Positions 42,640-53,988 of a stretch of 64,000 nt of DNA are shown here, in pieces. Source of the stretch: Archangium sp. Lineage in GTDB: Bacteria; Myxococcota; Myxococcia; Myxococcales; Myxococcaceae. The notes beneath the pieces were generated by a model. That model saw nothing but the letters and a program-made list of their open reading frames with translations, was not told the origin of the DNA and searched no databases. Where the stretch lies: contig JAUXRX010000024.1 in the NCBI GenBank assembly GCA_030681645.1, forward strand, positions 1 through 64,000, written 5' to 3'. A program made the position numbers and the translations under genes. Within the stretch, counting starts at the first letter, position 1. Every line of letters begins with the position of its first letter.

Positions 42640-44385
42640 ATGACGCCCATCGAGAAACGAAACCTCATCGCGCAGTGGGCCTTCGACACCAGGCCGGTGC
42701 TGCTCCGCTTTCACCTCTGGCTCGAAGACGTCGAGGTCGAGCGGGCGCAGCCCGAGGCGGTGTCCTCACACACCTTCACCCCCCGCGACATCGCGCGCTG
42801 CCTCGCGCTGACCTCGGCGGCGACCGCGCTGGGCACGAAGCTGTTCGGCCAGTTCGGCGAGGGCAAGGGCCTCGACAAGCAGGGCTACAACCAGGTGAAG
42901 AAGGCCGCCGACGCGGTGAGCGCGTACATGATGAGCGAGGGCCTCTGGCACCTCACCCGCTCGCTGCCCGAGAACCACGCCCTGATGGTGTGCCTGGGCG
43001 AAGGCCTCATGCCCAAGGCCGGCGAGACGCCCGAGATGGGCGCCAACCCGCTCCTGGGCTTCGGCCGGGTGTATGCGCGGCCCGAGGTGGCCCGCTTCGT
43101 CGACGGGCAGGTGCGCCGGCTGCTCAACGACCCCACCCCCCGCTTCGACGACTTCTACGAGGCGCTGCGCCACAAGGGCATCACGGTGTGGGGCGCCGCC
43201 GTCGACACGCTCGAGAACACCTCGCGCTTCGCCGAGGGCAAGGACACCGGCCCGATGTGCGTGCTCCACCTGTTCGACTCGCCGCTGTCCGTGACGCGCC
43301 CCTACGAGGCGTACTTCGGCAACCTCACCGTGCCCCGCCCGGTGGCGAAGGAAGCAGAGCGCCGCTCGGTGATGCTCGACTGGGCCACCCCGCGCGCGCA
43401 GGTGCTCGACGTGATCCAGAGCACGTACCCCGGCATCAAGAGCCAGAACGTGCACGTGTGGACGCTGGCGGGGAAGAGCCGCGTCAAGCGCATGAGCCGG
43501 CTCTGGGCCGAGTGGACGGCGCTGGGCGTGCACCTGGTGGAGGACGGTTGGGTGGCGCCCACCGGCATCGCCACCTTCAACGACTCGGGCACCTACGCGC
43601 CCACCTTCCTGGTGAAGTCGTGGGTCGACGCGCAGGGCGAGACCCACATGTTCCTCTGCGACGGCTACGCGGCCACCGCCGAGGCGATGCAGGCGGCCAG
43701 CCTCTCGGAAGTGCTCGACGTCGACTCGACCATGTCGGTGCTCTCGCCCACCTTCGAGCTGCCGCACGACGAAGAATACGCGCTCATGCGCAGCGCGCCC
43801 GACGCGTCGTTCGGCAACCAGGTGAAGGACCCGGCGGTCGTGGCGCACTACCGCGACTCGGTGCGCACGGCCGAGCTGTCGAACGTGCCGCTGCGGCAGC
43901 GCACCCTGCGCGCGCAGGACTTCCTGCCCGAGAAGCACTGGCGGGTGCTCGCCTCGGTCGGCTACCTCTGCGACGACCCGTACACGGGCACCACCGGCGT
44001 GGAGAAGCTCGACGACCTCCGCTACCGCGTCACCACCCGCCTCTTCACCCACGCGGCCTCGAGCAAGATCACCTTCACCCTGCGCCTCAAGGACAGCCTC
44101 GAGGAATCGCGGCTCATCTTCAGCCCGCTGCTGGTGCGCTTCCTCGACGGCGACGACTTCCGGCAGCGCGCGGTGAAGATCTCGGACTCGGGGCGCATTC
44201 GCAACGAGCTGCAGACGCTGATCAGCCAGGCGCTCGAGTACGACGGCGATCGCATCAAGGTCCACTTCGACCGCATCGACGACAAGGTGCTGCCGAAGAA
44301 GAAGCAGGAACAGATCCGCGAGATCCTCCAGTGGTACCGCACCGAGCACCCCGTGTGGTTCGACTGGCTCGAGCTGTGCGGCTGA
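42640..44385 (+). CDS. Large conserved-looking hypothetical protein
   Basis: 581 residues from ATG 42640 (a G-rich ribosome binding sequence lies about ten bases upstream; GTG 42637 and 42631 are alternatives). No signal peptide or membrane helix. It is a mixed alpha/beta protein with many aromatic motifs (WAEWTALGVHLVEDGW, TFLVKSWVDAQGETHMFLC) and a basic C-terminus (DDKVLPKKKQEQIREILQW). I recognise no domain. It is divergent from the old yellow enzyme gene and followed by a large palindrome. Codon use matches the neighbours, so it is native. Confidence 0.7.
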   Translation: MTPIEKRNLIAQWAFDTRPVLLRFHLWLEDVEVERAQPEAVSSHTFTPRDIARCLALTSAATALGTKLFGQFGEGKGLDKQGYNQVKKAADAVSAYMMSEGLWHLTRSLPENHALMVCLGEGLMPKAGETPEMGANPLLGFGRVYARPEVARFVDGQVRRLLNDPTPRFDDFYEALRHKGITVWGAAVDTLENTSRFAEGKDTGPMCVLHLFDSPLSVTRPYEAYFGNLTVPRPVAKEAERRSVMLDWATPRAQVLDVIQSTYPGIKSQNVHVWTLAGKSRVKRMSRLWAEWTALGVHLVEDGWVAPTGIATFNDSGTYAPTFLVKSWVDAQGETHMFLCDGYAATAEAMQAASLSEVLDVDSTMSVLSPTFELPHDEEYALMRSAPDASFGNQVKDPAVVAHYRDSVRTAELSNVPLRQRTLRAQDFLPEKHWRVLASVGYLCDDPYTGTTGVEKLDDLRYRVTTRLFTHAASSKITFTLRLKDSLEESRLIFSPLLVRFLDGDDFRQRAVKISDSGRIRNELQTLISQALEYDGDRIKVHFDRIDDKVLPKKKQEQIREILQWYRTEHPVWFDWLELCG

Positions 44386-44390
44386 GCTCG

Positions 44391-44474
44391 GTTGCGCTGG
44401 TGCCGTCGAGGCGCTGAGGGCGCTCCTGTGCACCTCGACTTCGCGCTCAGCGACTCGACGGTGACCAGCGCAAC
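44391..44474. repeat. Large near-perfect intergenic palindrome
   Basis: Arms 44391-44418 and 44446-44474 are reverse complements over about 28 bases with one mismatch and one single-base gap, separated by 27 bases. The core CCGTCGAG and CTCGACGG recalls the palindrome at 37341. It fills the gap between the hypothetical gene and the kinase-HDOD gene. It may be a REP-like element or a strong hairpin in the kinase leader. Confidence 0.85.
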
Positions 44475-44486
44475 GAGCGGGGGAAA

Positions 44487-46460
<1,974 letters not shown>

Positions 46461-46485
46461 CCACCTCCCTGAAAACTCATTCCCT

Positions 46486-46507
46486 GGAGCGTTTCGCTCT
46501 ACGCTCC
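46486..46507. repeat. 7-bp hairpin between kinase-HDOD and DUF922 genes
   Basis: GGAGCGT and ACGCTCC enclose eight bases. It could end the kinase transcript. The right arm also contains TACGCT, a possible -10 element nine bases before the next start. Confidence 0.45.
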
Positions 46508-46514
46508 CCGGTCC

Positions 46515-47099
46515 GTGCGGCTCCTCGCGCTCCTCCTCCTGCTCCCGGCCACCGCGTGCGTGACGGTGCCCAGGCCGCGCGCAGCGATCGTGCTGCCGCC
46601 CTCGGTGTGGCCGCGAGACACCCTGCTGCACTGGTACGACATCGAGGGTGACACCGAGGCCGAGCTTCGCGCCCAGCTCGACGCGCGGGGGCCGGAAGGG
46701 CACGACGCGTACACCGCCTGGCACGTGACCTGGAAGTTCCCCTTCCTGCAGACGGAGGAAGGCTGCACCACCGGCCCGGTGACCACCGCGGTGCGCGTCA
46801 ACGTCACCCTGCCCCGCTGGAAGGCCCCGGCCGACGAGCGAGATCCACTGGTGCGCAGGTGGCGCCGCTACCTCGACGCGCTCAAGGAACACGAGTCGGG
46901 GCACCGGGAGACCGGCTTCCGGGCCGCCACCGACATCACCGAGACGTTGCCCGCGTTGCCACCGAAGCCGACCTGCGAAGAGGCCGAGGAAGCCGCCAAC
47001 GCCGCGGCGCGCGAGGTGCTCGAGCGCTACCGCGCGGGCGACCTCACCTATGACGCCGAGACCCGCCACGGCGCCACGCAGGGGGCCGTCTTCCCGTGA
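46515..47099 (+). CDS. DUF922-like zinc-protease lipoprotein
   Basis: 194 residues from GTG 46515. LLALLLLLPATAC is a lipoprotein signal. The body fits DUF922 predicted metalloproteases: YTAWHVTWKFPF, an early Cys in EGCTTGP, VRVNVTLPRWKAP and the zinc motif HESGH in LKEHESGHRETG. The tail is helical. It is probably a surface-attached peptidase. Its stop overlaps the DUF2378 gene by four bases (GTGA). Confidence 0.75.
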   Translation: MRLLALLLLLPATACVTVPRPRAAIVLPPSVWPRDTLLHWYDIEGDTEAELRAQLDARGPEGHDAYTAWHVTWKFPFLQTEEGCTTGPVTTAVRVNVTLPRWKAPADERDPLVRRWRRYLDALKEHESGHRETGFRAATDITETLPALPPKPTCEEAEEAANAAAREVLERYRAGDLTYDAETRHGATQGAVFP

Positions 47100-47638
47100 C
47101 CCCGAATGAGCCGATGGTGTTCAGCCAGGCCGTCGAGGGCCTGCTGCGCGCGCTGGGCAACCGGCTGGACGACGGCGCGAAGGACCACCTGCGGGCGCTG
47201 GGCCTCGACGTGCGCGCCCGGCTCGAGCCGGCCTACCCGCTCGCGGTGTGGACGCAGGTGATGCGCTACGCGTCGACGCTGGTGGCACCGGGGCGCCCGC
47301 CGGCCGAGCAGATGTTCGAGCTGGGGCGCCGCTTCATCGAGGGCTACTCCGAGACGCTGGTCGGGCGCGCGATGCTCACCGCGCTCAAGGTGCTCGGCCC
47401 ACGACGCACCCTCGAGCGCATGAGCCGCAACTTCCGCTCGGGAAACAACTACACGCAGACGAAGCTCGAGGCGCTCGGCCCGACTGACTTCACGCTCTGG
47501 TTCAACGAGGTGAAGGAGCCCGAGTTCTACCGGGGCATGTTGAGCGCGGGGGTCGACCGCAGCGGCGCGAAGATCGTCACGGTGAAGACGCTGAACCACG
47601 ACGCCACCGGGGCCACCTTCTCGGTGAAGTGGACGTAG
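47096..47638 (+). CDS. DUF2378 (TIGR02265) family protein
   Basis: 180 residues of the myxobacterial paralogous family TIGR02265/DUF2378, with no assigned activity. Family features are VFSQAVEGLLRAL at the start, YPLAVWTQVMRYAS, and the pattern of a helical half followed by FTLWFNEVKEPEFYRGML, a roadblock-unlike but ligand-binding-like beta half ending in TFSVKWT. No signal peptide. It is translationally coupled to the DUF922-like gene. A second family member lies at 55975-56613. Confidence 0.78.
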   Translation: MTPNEPMVFSQAVEGLLRALGNRLDDGAKDHLRALGLDVRARLEPAYPLAVWTQVMRYASTLVAPGRPPAEQMFELGRRFIEGYSETLVGRAMLTALKVLGPRRTLERMSRNFRSGNNYTQTKLEALGPTDFTLWFNEVKEPEFYRGMLSAGVDRSGAKIVTVKTLNHDATGATFSVKWT

Positions 47639-47670
47639 CGGGCTTCCACCCGGCGTGAACGGAACCAGCC

Positions 47671-48078
47671 TCAGTCGCCAGCCAGCGAATCGGAAGCCTG
47701 CTGCAGCATTTCCTGGTTCTGCTCGCCGATCTTCTCGATGTGCTTCTGCTGCTTCTTGAGCTGCTCGGCCTTCTTCTTGTCGGCCTCCGACGAAGCCGTT
47801 TCCTTCTCCTGCTGCGCCTGCTCGCGCTGAGCGAGGTCCTTGCTCCTGGCGTCGAGCTCGGCGGACTTGCGGTCGAGCTCCTGGGCCTTGCCGGTGTCGG
47901 CGGGCGCGACGGCGGCCCCGGAGTTCTCGGACGCAGGTGAGGCGTTGGCGTTGGCCGCCTTCACGGTGCCCTTCTTCCCCTTGAGGATCTGCACCTTGCC
48001 CTGGGCGAGCGAGGTCGAGCTCAGCAGCGAGGGAGGACTGAGCGAAGAGAGCACCAGGGCGGCGAGGGCGAAGGTCAT
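47671..48078 (-). CDS. Secreted coiled-coil protein
   Basis: 135 residues. A hydrophobic N-terminus (TFALAALVLSSL) and SLAQ look like a signal peptide. A Lys/Ala region (GKVQILKGKKGTVKAANA) is followed by a highly charged coiled coil from about 65 (ELDRKSAELDARSKDLAQRE, KKKAEQLKKQQKHIEK). No enzyme motif. Function unknown. Confidence 0.6.
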   Translation of the reverse strand: MTFALAALVLSSLSPPSLLSSTSLAQGKVQILKGKKGTVKAANANASPASENSGAAVAPADTGKAQELDRKSAELDARSKDLAQREQAQQEKETASSEADKKKAEQLKKQQKHIEKIGEQNQEMLQQASDSLAGD

Positions 48079-48198
48079 GAGGCAGAGCCTACCGTGATCT
48101 CAGCCGGGGAAGTCTCAGGGTTGCGGAAACGGCGGAGCGGGCCATCAACCCCTCGGGAGTTGCCAGAGGCGCGCGCGCCATCGAGGCTGCGCCGCACG

Positions 48199-50652
48199 AT
48201 GCGCTCCTGCCTGCTCGTCTTCGCCCTCACCCTCTGCGCCTGCCCTCCCCCGGTGCCGCCGCCCGCCCCGCTCGAGCTGAGCGGAGACGGCTGGAACCTG
48301 GCCGCGCTCGACGGCGGCGCGCTCGCCTTCACGCGCGAAGGCGCCCCGCTGGTGACCCTGCCGCCCGACGCCTTCCAGGTCGGCGTGGTGAGCCGGCTCG
48401 AGGACACCAGCAGCTCCGATCCGTACTGGCTGGTGGTGAACGACGGCGTCTTCACCCCCACGCTCCCGATGGGCTTCGCCTGGCGCGCCGCGACCGGGGC
48501 GACGGTGAGCCGCGAGGGCGATGCGCTGGTGATCGCCCTCACCTTCACCCGAACGCTCACCGCCACCGTGCGCGCGACGAAGGCCGCCGACGGCCACGTG
48601 GTGCTCCGCTTCGTCCCCGAGGGCACGGCCACCATCGGCTACCTGCGCCTGAGAGCCGGCGTCGACGCGGCCGAGGCCTTCTACGGCCTGGGCGAGTGGT
48701 TCGACGGCGCCAACCACCGGGGGAAGCTGCGGCCCCTGCAGCTCGAGGCCGATCTCAACCTCGAGAGCGCCGCTTCGGAGAATCACGTCTCGGTGCCCTT
48801 CCTGGTGGGCTCGCGCGGCTGGGGGCTCTTCGTCGAGACGTACCGCCACGGCGTGATGGACGTGGCGAAGACCGACTCCGCCATCGTCGACACCATGTGG
48901 GGCACCGCGGAAGAGAGCGCGCTCGGGCTCACCATTCACCTCTTCTCGGCTGCCGACGCGCTCGACGTGCCGCTGCAGTACTACCGCGTCACCGGCTTTC
49001 CCCGCCCGCCTGCCGACTGGGCGACCGGCCCGTGGATCTGGCGCAACGAGAGCCAGGACCAGGCCGAGGTGGAAGACGACGTGCGGCAGATTCGAGCGCT
49101 CGATCTCCCCACCTCGGGGATCTGGATCGATCGCCCCTACGCCACCGAGGTGAACACCTTCGACTACGACCCGGCGAAGTTCCCCGACGCGGGCGCGATG
49201 GTGAGCACCATCCGCTCGGCGGGGCTCAAGCTCGCGCTCTGGCACACGCCGTACCTCGCAGAGCTGGCCCAGCCGATGCGCGCCGAGGCCGACCTCAACG
49301 GCTACTTCCCCCCGCAGCAGGGCACGTGGCTCAACCGCTGGAGCGCGCCGCTCGACTTCACCAGACCCGAGGCGGTGACGTTCTGGCGCGGGCTCATCAC
49401 CCGCTACACCAACGACGGAGTGGAAGGCTTCAAGCTCGACTTCGCCGAAGACGTGATCGCCGGCCTGTCCGGGCGCAGCAGCGGCTGGCGCTTCTTCAAC
49501 GGCGAGACCGATCGCACCATGACCGACGGCTACTCGCGGCGGTACCACGACGTGTACCGCTCGGTGCTCGCCAACAACGACGGCTTCCTGCTGGTGCGGC
49601 ACGCGCGCTGGGGCGAGCAGAACATGGGCCTGGTGGTGTGGCCCGGCGACATCGACGCCACGCTCACGAAGTTCGGCGAGCGCTTCACCGAGCGCGGAGG
49701 AGACAGCGTGGTGGGCGTGGGCGGGCTGCCCTCGGCGATCCGCGCGGGGGTGGGGCTGTCGATGTCGGGCTTCCCGTACTTCGCCTCGGACACAGGCGGC
49801 TATCGCCACTCGCCTCCCGACAAGGAGACGTTCATGCGCTGGGTCGAACACTCCGCGCTGATGCCGGTGATGCAGACGGGCGATTCGTCGAGCCAGCCGC
49901 CCTGGCTCTACACGCCGGAGAACGGCCGCGACGCCGAGGCCCTCGACACGTACCGCGAGTTCGCGCGGCTGCACCTGCGGCTGTTTCCGTTCTTCTGGTC
50001 GCACGTGAAGTCGATGGCGCAGACCGGGCGGCCGGTGGTGCGGCCGTATGGGCTGCAGTTCGCCTCGCTCGGCGTGCACCCGGAAGACACGTACGCGCTC
50101 GGTGATGAGCTGTTGGTCGCGCCGGTCGAGACGAAGGGCGCCACCACCCGCACGCTCATCAAGCCGCCGGGCCGGTGGTTCAGTTGGTGGGACGGCGCGG
50201 AGCTCACGGGCGAAGCGGGCGCAGCGGTGGTGGTGCCGGCGCCGCTGAAGGCCCTGCCGCTCTTCATTCGCGAGGGCGCGTTGGTGCCGATGCTGAGGCC
50301 GGGCGTGGACACGCTCTCGCCCGCGACTGATCCGGGCGTCGACAGCTTCGCCGCCGAGGCGGGCCCGCTCTGGGTGCGGGTGCAGCCGGGAGCCGCGCCG
50401 TCACGCTTCGACGTCTTCGATGGCACGGTGCTCGAGCAGACCGGCGCGCAGCTGAAGGCCACGCCGGGGACGCGCTTCACCACGTCGGTCATCTGGGAGC
50501 TGCGCGGCGTCGCGCGCCCGGCGTCGGTCGAGCACGGCGGCGCGGTGCCCGAAGTGCCCTCGCTCGAAGTGGTGACGAGCGGGTTCACGTTCAGCGCGGG
50601 TGTGTTGCTGATCAAGACGCCGCTCGATGGCCAGTCGACGATCCTGAAGTGA
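48199..50652 (+). CDS. GH31 glycoside hydrolase lipoprotein
   Basis: 817 residues from ATG 48199, which starts a lipoprotein signal (LLVFALTLCACPPP). The GH31 family includes alpha-glucosidases and alpha-xylosidases. The catalytic nucleophile is Asp in GFKLDFAED, the acid/base region is VVWPGDIDATL, and other family motifs are GLGEWFDGANHRG, PSGIWIDRPYA-like strand IWIDRPYATEV, SDTGGYRHSPP and HSALMPVMQTGDS. The N-terminal beta-sandwich and C-terminal beta domains are present, so it is full length. It should trim alpha-linked sugars outside the cell; the precise linkage cannot be read here. Confidence 0.88.
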   Translation: MRSCLLVFALTLCACPPPVPPPAPLELSGDGWNLAALDGGALAFTREGAPLVTLPPDAFQVGVVSRLEDTSSSDPYWLVVNDGVFTPTLPMGFAWRAATGATVSREGDALVIALTFTRTLTATVRATKAADGHVVLRFVPEGTATIGYLRLRAGVDAAEAFYGLGEWFDGANHRGKLRPLQLEADLNLESAASENHVSVPFLVGSRGWGLFVETYRHGVMDVAKTDSAIVDTMWGTAEESALGLTIHLFSAADALDVPLQYYRVTGFPRPPADWATGPWIWRNESQDQAEVEDDVRQIRALDLPTSGIWIDRPYATEVNTFDYDPAKFPDAGAMVSTIRSAGLKLALWHTPYLAELAQPMRAEADLNGYFPPQQGTWLNRWSAPLDFTRPEAVTFWRGLITRYTNDGVEGFKLDFAEDVIAGLSGRSSGWRFFNGETDRTMTDGYSRRYHDVYRSVLANNDGFLLVRHARWGEQNMGLVVWPGDIDATLTKFGERFTERGGDSVVGVGGLPSAIRAGVGLSMSGFPYFASDTGGYRHSPPDKETFMRWVEHSALMPVMQTGDSSSQPPWLYTPENGRDAEALDTYREFARLHLRLFPFFWSHVKSMAQTGRPVVRPYGLQFASLGVHPEDTYALGDELLVAPVETKGATTRTLIKPPGRWFSWWDGAELTGEAGAAVVVPAPLKALPLFIREGALVPMLRPGVDTLSPATDPGVDSFAAEAGPLWVRVQPGAAPSRFDVFDGTVLEQTGAQLKATPGTRFTTSVIWELRGVARPASVEHGGAVPEVPSLEVVTSGFTFSAGVLLIKTPLDGQSTILK

Positions 50653-50654
50653 AG

Positions 50655-51233
50655 CTACTCCGGGTCGTCGCCGAGCAGCACGCCCACGCTGATCTCGATC
50701 ACTTCGAAGGGCTCCGCACGGACGCGTTGAGCGCGGTCGGCGATGAGCACGTTCAAGTACCCCTGCGGTTCATGCCGGAAGACGTTGAGGGTCCCGGTGT
50801 CAGGGTCGAGCAGCCAGTAATACGGAACGCCGGCTGCGTGGTAGTGGCGCAGCTTCCGGATGGTGTCGTTGTGGCGGTTCGAGGCCGAGAGGACCTCGCA
50901 GATCCAATCAGGCCGGAGGACGACCGGTCTGGTCAGCGGAGGTTCCGGGAGCCGCTCTCGCCGCCAGCCCGCGACATCAGGCCGGAAGCCGTTGGGGCCG
51001 AGCTGAAGGTCGACCTCCGGGAGAATCCACCAGCCGCCGCCACCCGGGCCCGAGCTGCCCGGCCTCCGATGAAAGTGAGGGCGCAGCAGCGCGATCACGC
51101 CGCCCTGTGACAGCGCGTGAGGAAAGTCGGGGAGCGCCTTCTCGATGAGCTCACCGTCGATGAGCTCGAGCCGACGCTCGGATGGCGCCGCGAGCCACTC
51201 CTCGAGAGTGTGGTGTTTCCCGCGCTCGGTCAT
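50655..51233 (-). CDS. Uma2-family (DUF820) putative endonuclease
   Basis: 192 residues from ATG 51233 (a longer start at 51290 is possible). The PD-(D/E)xK-like core is present: LELIDGELIEK, FRPDVAGWR, WICEVLSASNRHNDTIRK and HAAGVPYYWLLDPDTG. This fold is common in cyanobacteria and myxobacteria and its real role is unclear; nuclease activity is predicted only. It converges on the GH31 gene, ending two bases after it, and stands alone. Confidence 0.82.
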   Translation of the reverse strand: MTERGKHHTLEEWLAAPSERRLELIDGELIEKALPDFPHALSQGGVIALLRPHFHRRPGSSGPGGGGWWILPEVDLQLGPNGFRPDVAGWRRERLPEPPLTRPVVLRPDWICEVLSASNRHNDTIRKLRHYHAAGVPYYWLLDPDTGTLNVFRHEPQGYLNVLIADRAQRVRAEPFEVIEISVGVLLGDDPE

Positions 51234-51333
51234 GCGCCTGAACGATACCACTCCCGCCCGCCTCGCCTCATCCCACGCCCTGTTTGCCATGCGGCGGTCC
51301 TACCAGGAGCGACTGACACGCCCTGATCAGGTC

Positions 51334-52242
51334 TCACGGCCGACCGGGCGGCAGCGCGCGTCGCAACGAAGCCACCGCGAGGAGCCGTGGGTCTGCTGCA
51401 CACTGGAGCTCGAAATCGGTCGCGGCCTCCCGAGCCTCCGAGAACCGGCGCGCCTTGACCAGCTCGATCAGCAACGCGAGCCGTACCTCGGGGTGGAGCA
51501 CTCCGCCCGGGAACCGCTCGAGCGACTCGCGCCAGACCTGCAGCCCCTCTTCGAGCGCGCCGCGCTTCACCTCGGCGACGCCCAGCTCATACAGCGCCGC
51601 CTGCGCAGCCAGCGAGTTGCCGTCCGCTTCGCTCCGCAGACAGGCTCTCGAGGCGGTCGCGTCGAGACTCGAGCACCGGGACTCCGAGGCTGGCGCGAGC
51701 TCGAGCAGCGGCCCTGGAATGACCGGAGCGGGAGGCCACGTGAGCGACTCGCCGCTGCGCACCACGCGCACGACCTCGTTCGCGCGGAGCACCACCTGGC
51801 CTTCGTCGACCTGAATGGTGGTTCCCCCTGAGACGACCTCTGCGAGGAAGCGACTGCGCGTCACCTCGAGGACCACGTCGGGCGTGCGAATGAGCAACGG
51901 CTCATCTGAGGGCGTGGTCATCCACAATCGGCCCGACTGGAGCGTGACCTCGTTCGGCGCGGGGCTCGACCAGCGCGAAGCCGCCGTCGCGAGCACGACC
52001 GTGCCGGGCGAAGGGGGCGGCTGCACGGGGCGAAGCGCGACGACCAGGCCGACCCCGCACATGAAGGACAGGACGAACGCGGGAATGAGCCGCGCGACAG
52101 GCGGGCGGGCGAGCACCGCGCGCGCCATCAAGTCGTCCCAGCCATCGGCCCGCAGGGGCGAGGCCTCGACACTGGCGGCAAGCGCGATCTGGTGCTCCGC
52201 AGGAGTCTGCGCTCCGTCGCTGAGGCGCGTAGGAGGCGTCAT
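51334..52242 (-). CDS. FecR-like anti-sigma regulator with TPR-like tail
   Basis: 302 residues. A short cytoplasmic part, one transmembrane helix (RLIPAFVLSFMCGVGLVVAL near 53-72), a FecR-like beta domain (SGRLWMTTPSDEPLLI, SRFLAEVVSGGTTIQVDEGQ) and a helical TPR-like C-terminus (LYELGVAEVKRGALEEGLQ). Its ATG overlaps the ECF sigma stop by four bases. The pair should act as sigma factor and membrane anti-sigma factor. The signal and the regulon are unknown. Confidence 0.78.
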   Translation of the reverse strand: MTPPTRLSDGAQTPAEHQIALAASVEASPLRADGWDDLMARAVLARPPVARLIPAFVLSFMCGVGLVVALRPVQPPPSPGTVVLATAASRWSSPAPNEVTLQSGRLWMTTPSDEPLLIRTPDVVLEVTRSRFLAEVVSGGTTIQVDEGQVVLRANEVVRVVRSGESLTWPPAPVIPGPLLELAPASESRCSSLDATASRACLRSEADGNSLAAQAALYELGVAEVKRGALEEGLQVWRESLERFPGGVLHPEVRLALLIELVKARRFSEAREAATDFELQCAADPRLLAVASLRRALPPGRP

Positions 52243-52817
52243 GGTTCGACCTCGTCTCGGGTGAGTCCGCTGGTGCGCGACTCGATCAGGAGTTGGCGCT
52301 CGAGGGAGGCCGTCACCTCCTTGCGTGCGTGGAACAGCCGGGTCCAGACGGTCTTGAGCGGAATGCCCAGCGCGGCGGCGATCGCCTCGCCAGGCAACCC
52401 CTGGAGCTCGAACAGCACGAACACCTCGCGCTTCGCCTGGGAGAGTGACTCGAGGGCGCGTGTCACCCGCTTCTGCGCGTCACGCTGCTCGACCGTGCGT
52501 GAGGGCGCGTCCACCACCGCGGTGTTCTCGGTCTCTCCGAGGCTGAAGAACCGGCGAAGGCGCGCGGCGCGGCGGCGGGTGTGCGCGAGCCTGACCGCGA
52601 CTCCGTAGAGCCACGCGTGCGGCGAATCGGCGCTCGCGAGATCATCGATCCTGGTCAGCGCCACGAGGAAGACCTCCTGCAGCAGATCGTCGGCGTCCAG
52701 CTCGGGCGCCAGCCGCGCCAGGGTCTGACGCAGGTTGGCGCCGTGAGCGAGGTAGAGCCGTCGCACCTGCTCCACCGTTGCTGTGCTGGCGCGAGCCATG
52801 GCCTGGTCGAAGATCAC
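52239..52817 (-). CDS. ECF-family RNA polymerase sigma factor (second)
   Basis: 192 residues. Region 2: YLAHGANLRQTLARLA, DADDLLQEVFLVAL, HAWLYGVAVRLAHTRRR. Region 4: LSQAKREVFVLFELQGLPGE with helix-turn-helix IPLKTVWTRLFHARKEV. It is the middle gene of a three-gene operon: envelope protein, sigma factor, FecR-like regulator. It is not closely similar to the sigma factor at 36064. Confidence 0.9.
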   Translation of the reverse strand: MIFDQAMARASTATVEQVRRLYLAHGANLRQTLARLAPELDADDLLQEVFLVALTRIDDLASADSPHAWLYGVAVRLAHTRRRAARLRRFFSLGETENTAVVDAPSRTVEQRDAQKRVTRALESLSQAKREVFVLFELQGLPGEAIAAALGIPLKTVWTRLFHARKEVTASLERQLLIESRTSGLTRDEVEP

Positions 52818-52862
52818 TCGAGAACCAGAGTGCGCGGGCGGCCGCAGAGCTTCACGAATTCG

Positions 52863-53942
52863 TCAGCCGCCGAACGCGCGGACCTCGAGGCCGAGGAGGA
52901 GCCCGCCAGTCAAAGGGCGCAGGTCGAGGACCGGCCCCAGCCCTTCGAACAGGAACCGGTCGCCCTGGCTGCGCAGACTGGCGAAGGCGCGCAGGTGAGC
53001 GAAGAGCGGACCGGCGAGCCGAAGGGAGGCGCCCGCCGAGAGCACGCCTCCCAGGCCCGCCAGCTCGAGGCTGCGGGTTCCGTTGAGCCCCAGTCCCAGC
53101 GCCGCGATGCGCCAGAGCCGAAACCCGAGCGCGAGGTCGAAGTGAAGACGGTCGAGCGGCTCGAACCGCACCCGGGCGGAGAGCGAGACCCATTGCGAGG
53201 TGGTCTCGACACGAGCGCCGCCGAGATCGCCAGCTCGCCCGCTCTCGAGCCCGCCCTCGAGCAGGGCTCCGAGCCGGCCGAAGCCCAGGCCCACCTGGAG
53301 CTGCCCCAGGCCCGACACGGCCGGCGTCGGGCCGACACTCGCGCCTCCCAGGGCGGCGAGGTCGAGGGTGAACGCGGAACCTGCGGACTTCGGCGCCTGC
53401 TCGACTGGCTTCGACACTTCGTTTCGGGGAGGGCGTGGGCTGTCGACGCTCGAGGGCGGGAGGAAAAGGGGTTCGGGCTCTGGCAAAGGCGGGGCCGCCG
53501 GCTCGGGCAGCGCTTCCGGCTCAGGGGCGATCACCACAACCGGACGGGCGGGAGGCGGAGGCAGCGTCTCTGCGCTGTCGATCGACGGCAGTTGGCGGGC
53601 CCACGAGGTGATCAGCGCCGCGACGATGCGCTCGACCGCGTCACACCCCTCCTGCTGGATCGGCACCGTTCGCTCGAAGGAGGCACCGGGCCGGGTGGCC
53701 TTGACCCTGACCTGACGCCCATCGGGTCGAAGCGTCACCACCAGCCTGGGACCTGATTCAGCGATCTGGAGCCCGGCGTTCTCGAGCCGCGACACCAATC
53801 GGCGCTTTTCGAGACAGGTGATTCCCGGCGCGACCGCGACGGAGACCTGGCTTGTCCCGAGGAAGAGAACTGCAATGCCGGCCAGGGTCACCGCGTCTTC
53901 ATACCCTGAGCCCGGTTGCGCTGGGGTGGAGTCGCCCGTCAC
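52863..53942 (-). CDS. Envelope protein with barrel-like C-terminus, ECF operon
   Basis: 359 residues (GTG 53942; GTG 53891, beginning at the hydrophobic stretch TLAGIAVLFLGTS, is an alternative). The N-terminal part to about 110 is alpha/beta with two Cys. A Pro/Glu-rich linker (about 125-170) follows. The rest alternates short amphipathic strands (QLQVGLGFGRLGALLEG, WVSLSARVRFEP) and could form an outer-membrane barrel. It precedes the sigma/FecR pair by 45 bases. Family not recognised. Confidence 0.62.
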   Translation of the reverse strand: MTGDSTPAQPGSGYEDAVTLAGIAVLFLGTSQVSVAVAPGITCLEKRRLVSRLENAGLQIAESGPRLVVTLRPDGRQVRVKATRPGASFERTVPIQQEGCDAVERIVAALITSWARQLPSIDSAETLPPPPARPVVVIAPEPEALPEPAAPPLPEPEPLFLPPSSVDSPRPPRNEVSKPVEQAPKSAGSAFTLDLAALGGASVGPTPAVSGLGQLQVGLGFGRLGALLEGGLESGRAGDLGGARVETTSQWVSLSARVRFEPLDRLHFDLALGFRLWRIAALGLGLNGTRSLELAGLGGVLSAGASLRLAGPLFAHLRAFASLRSQGDRFLFEGLGPVLDLRPLTGGLLLGLEVRAFGG

Positions 53943-53988
53943 TTCGCGTGAAGCTCAGGCGCGAGTCCCGCACTTGAGTGATTGACCC

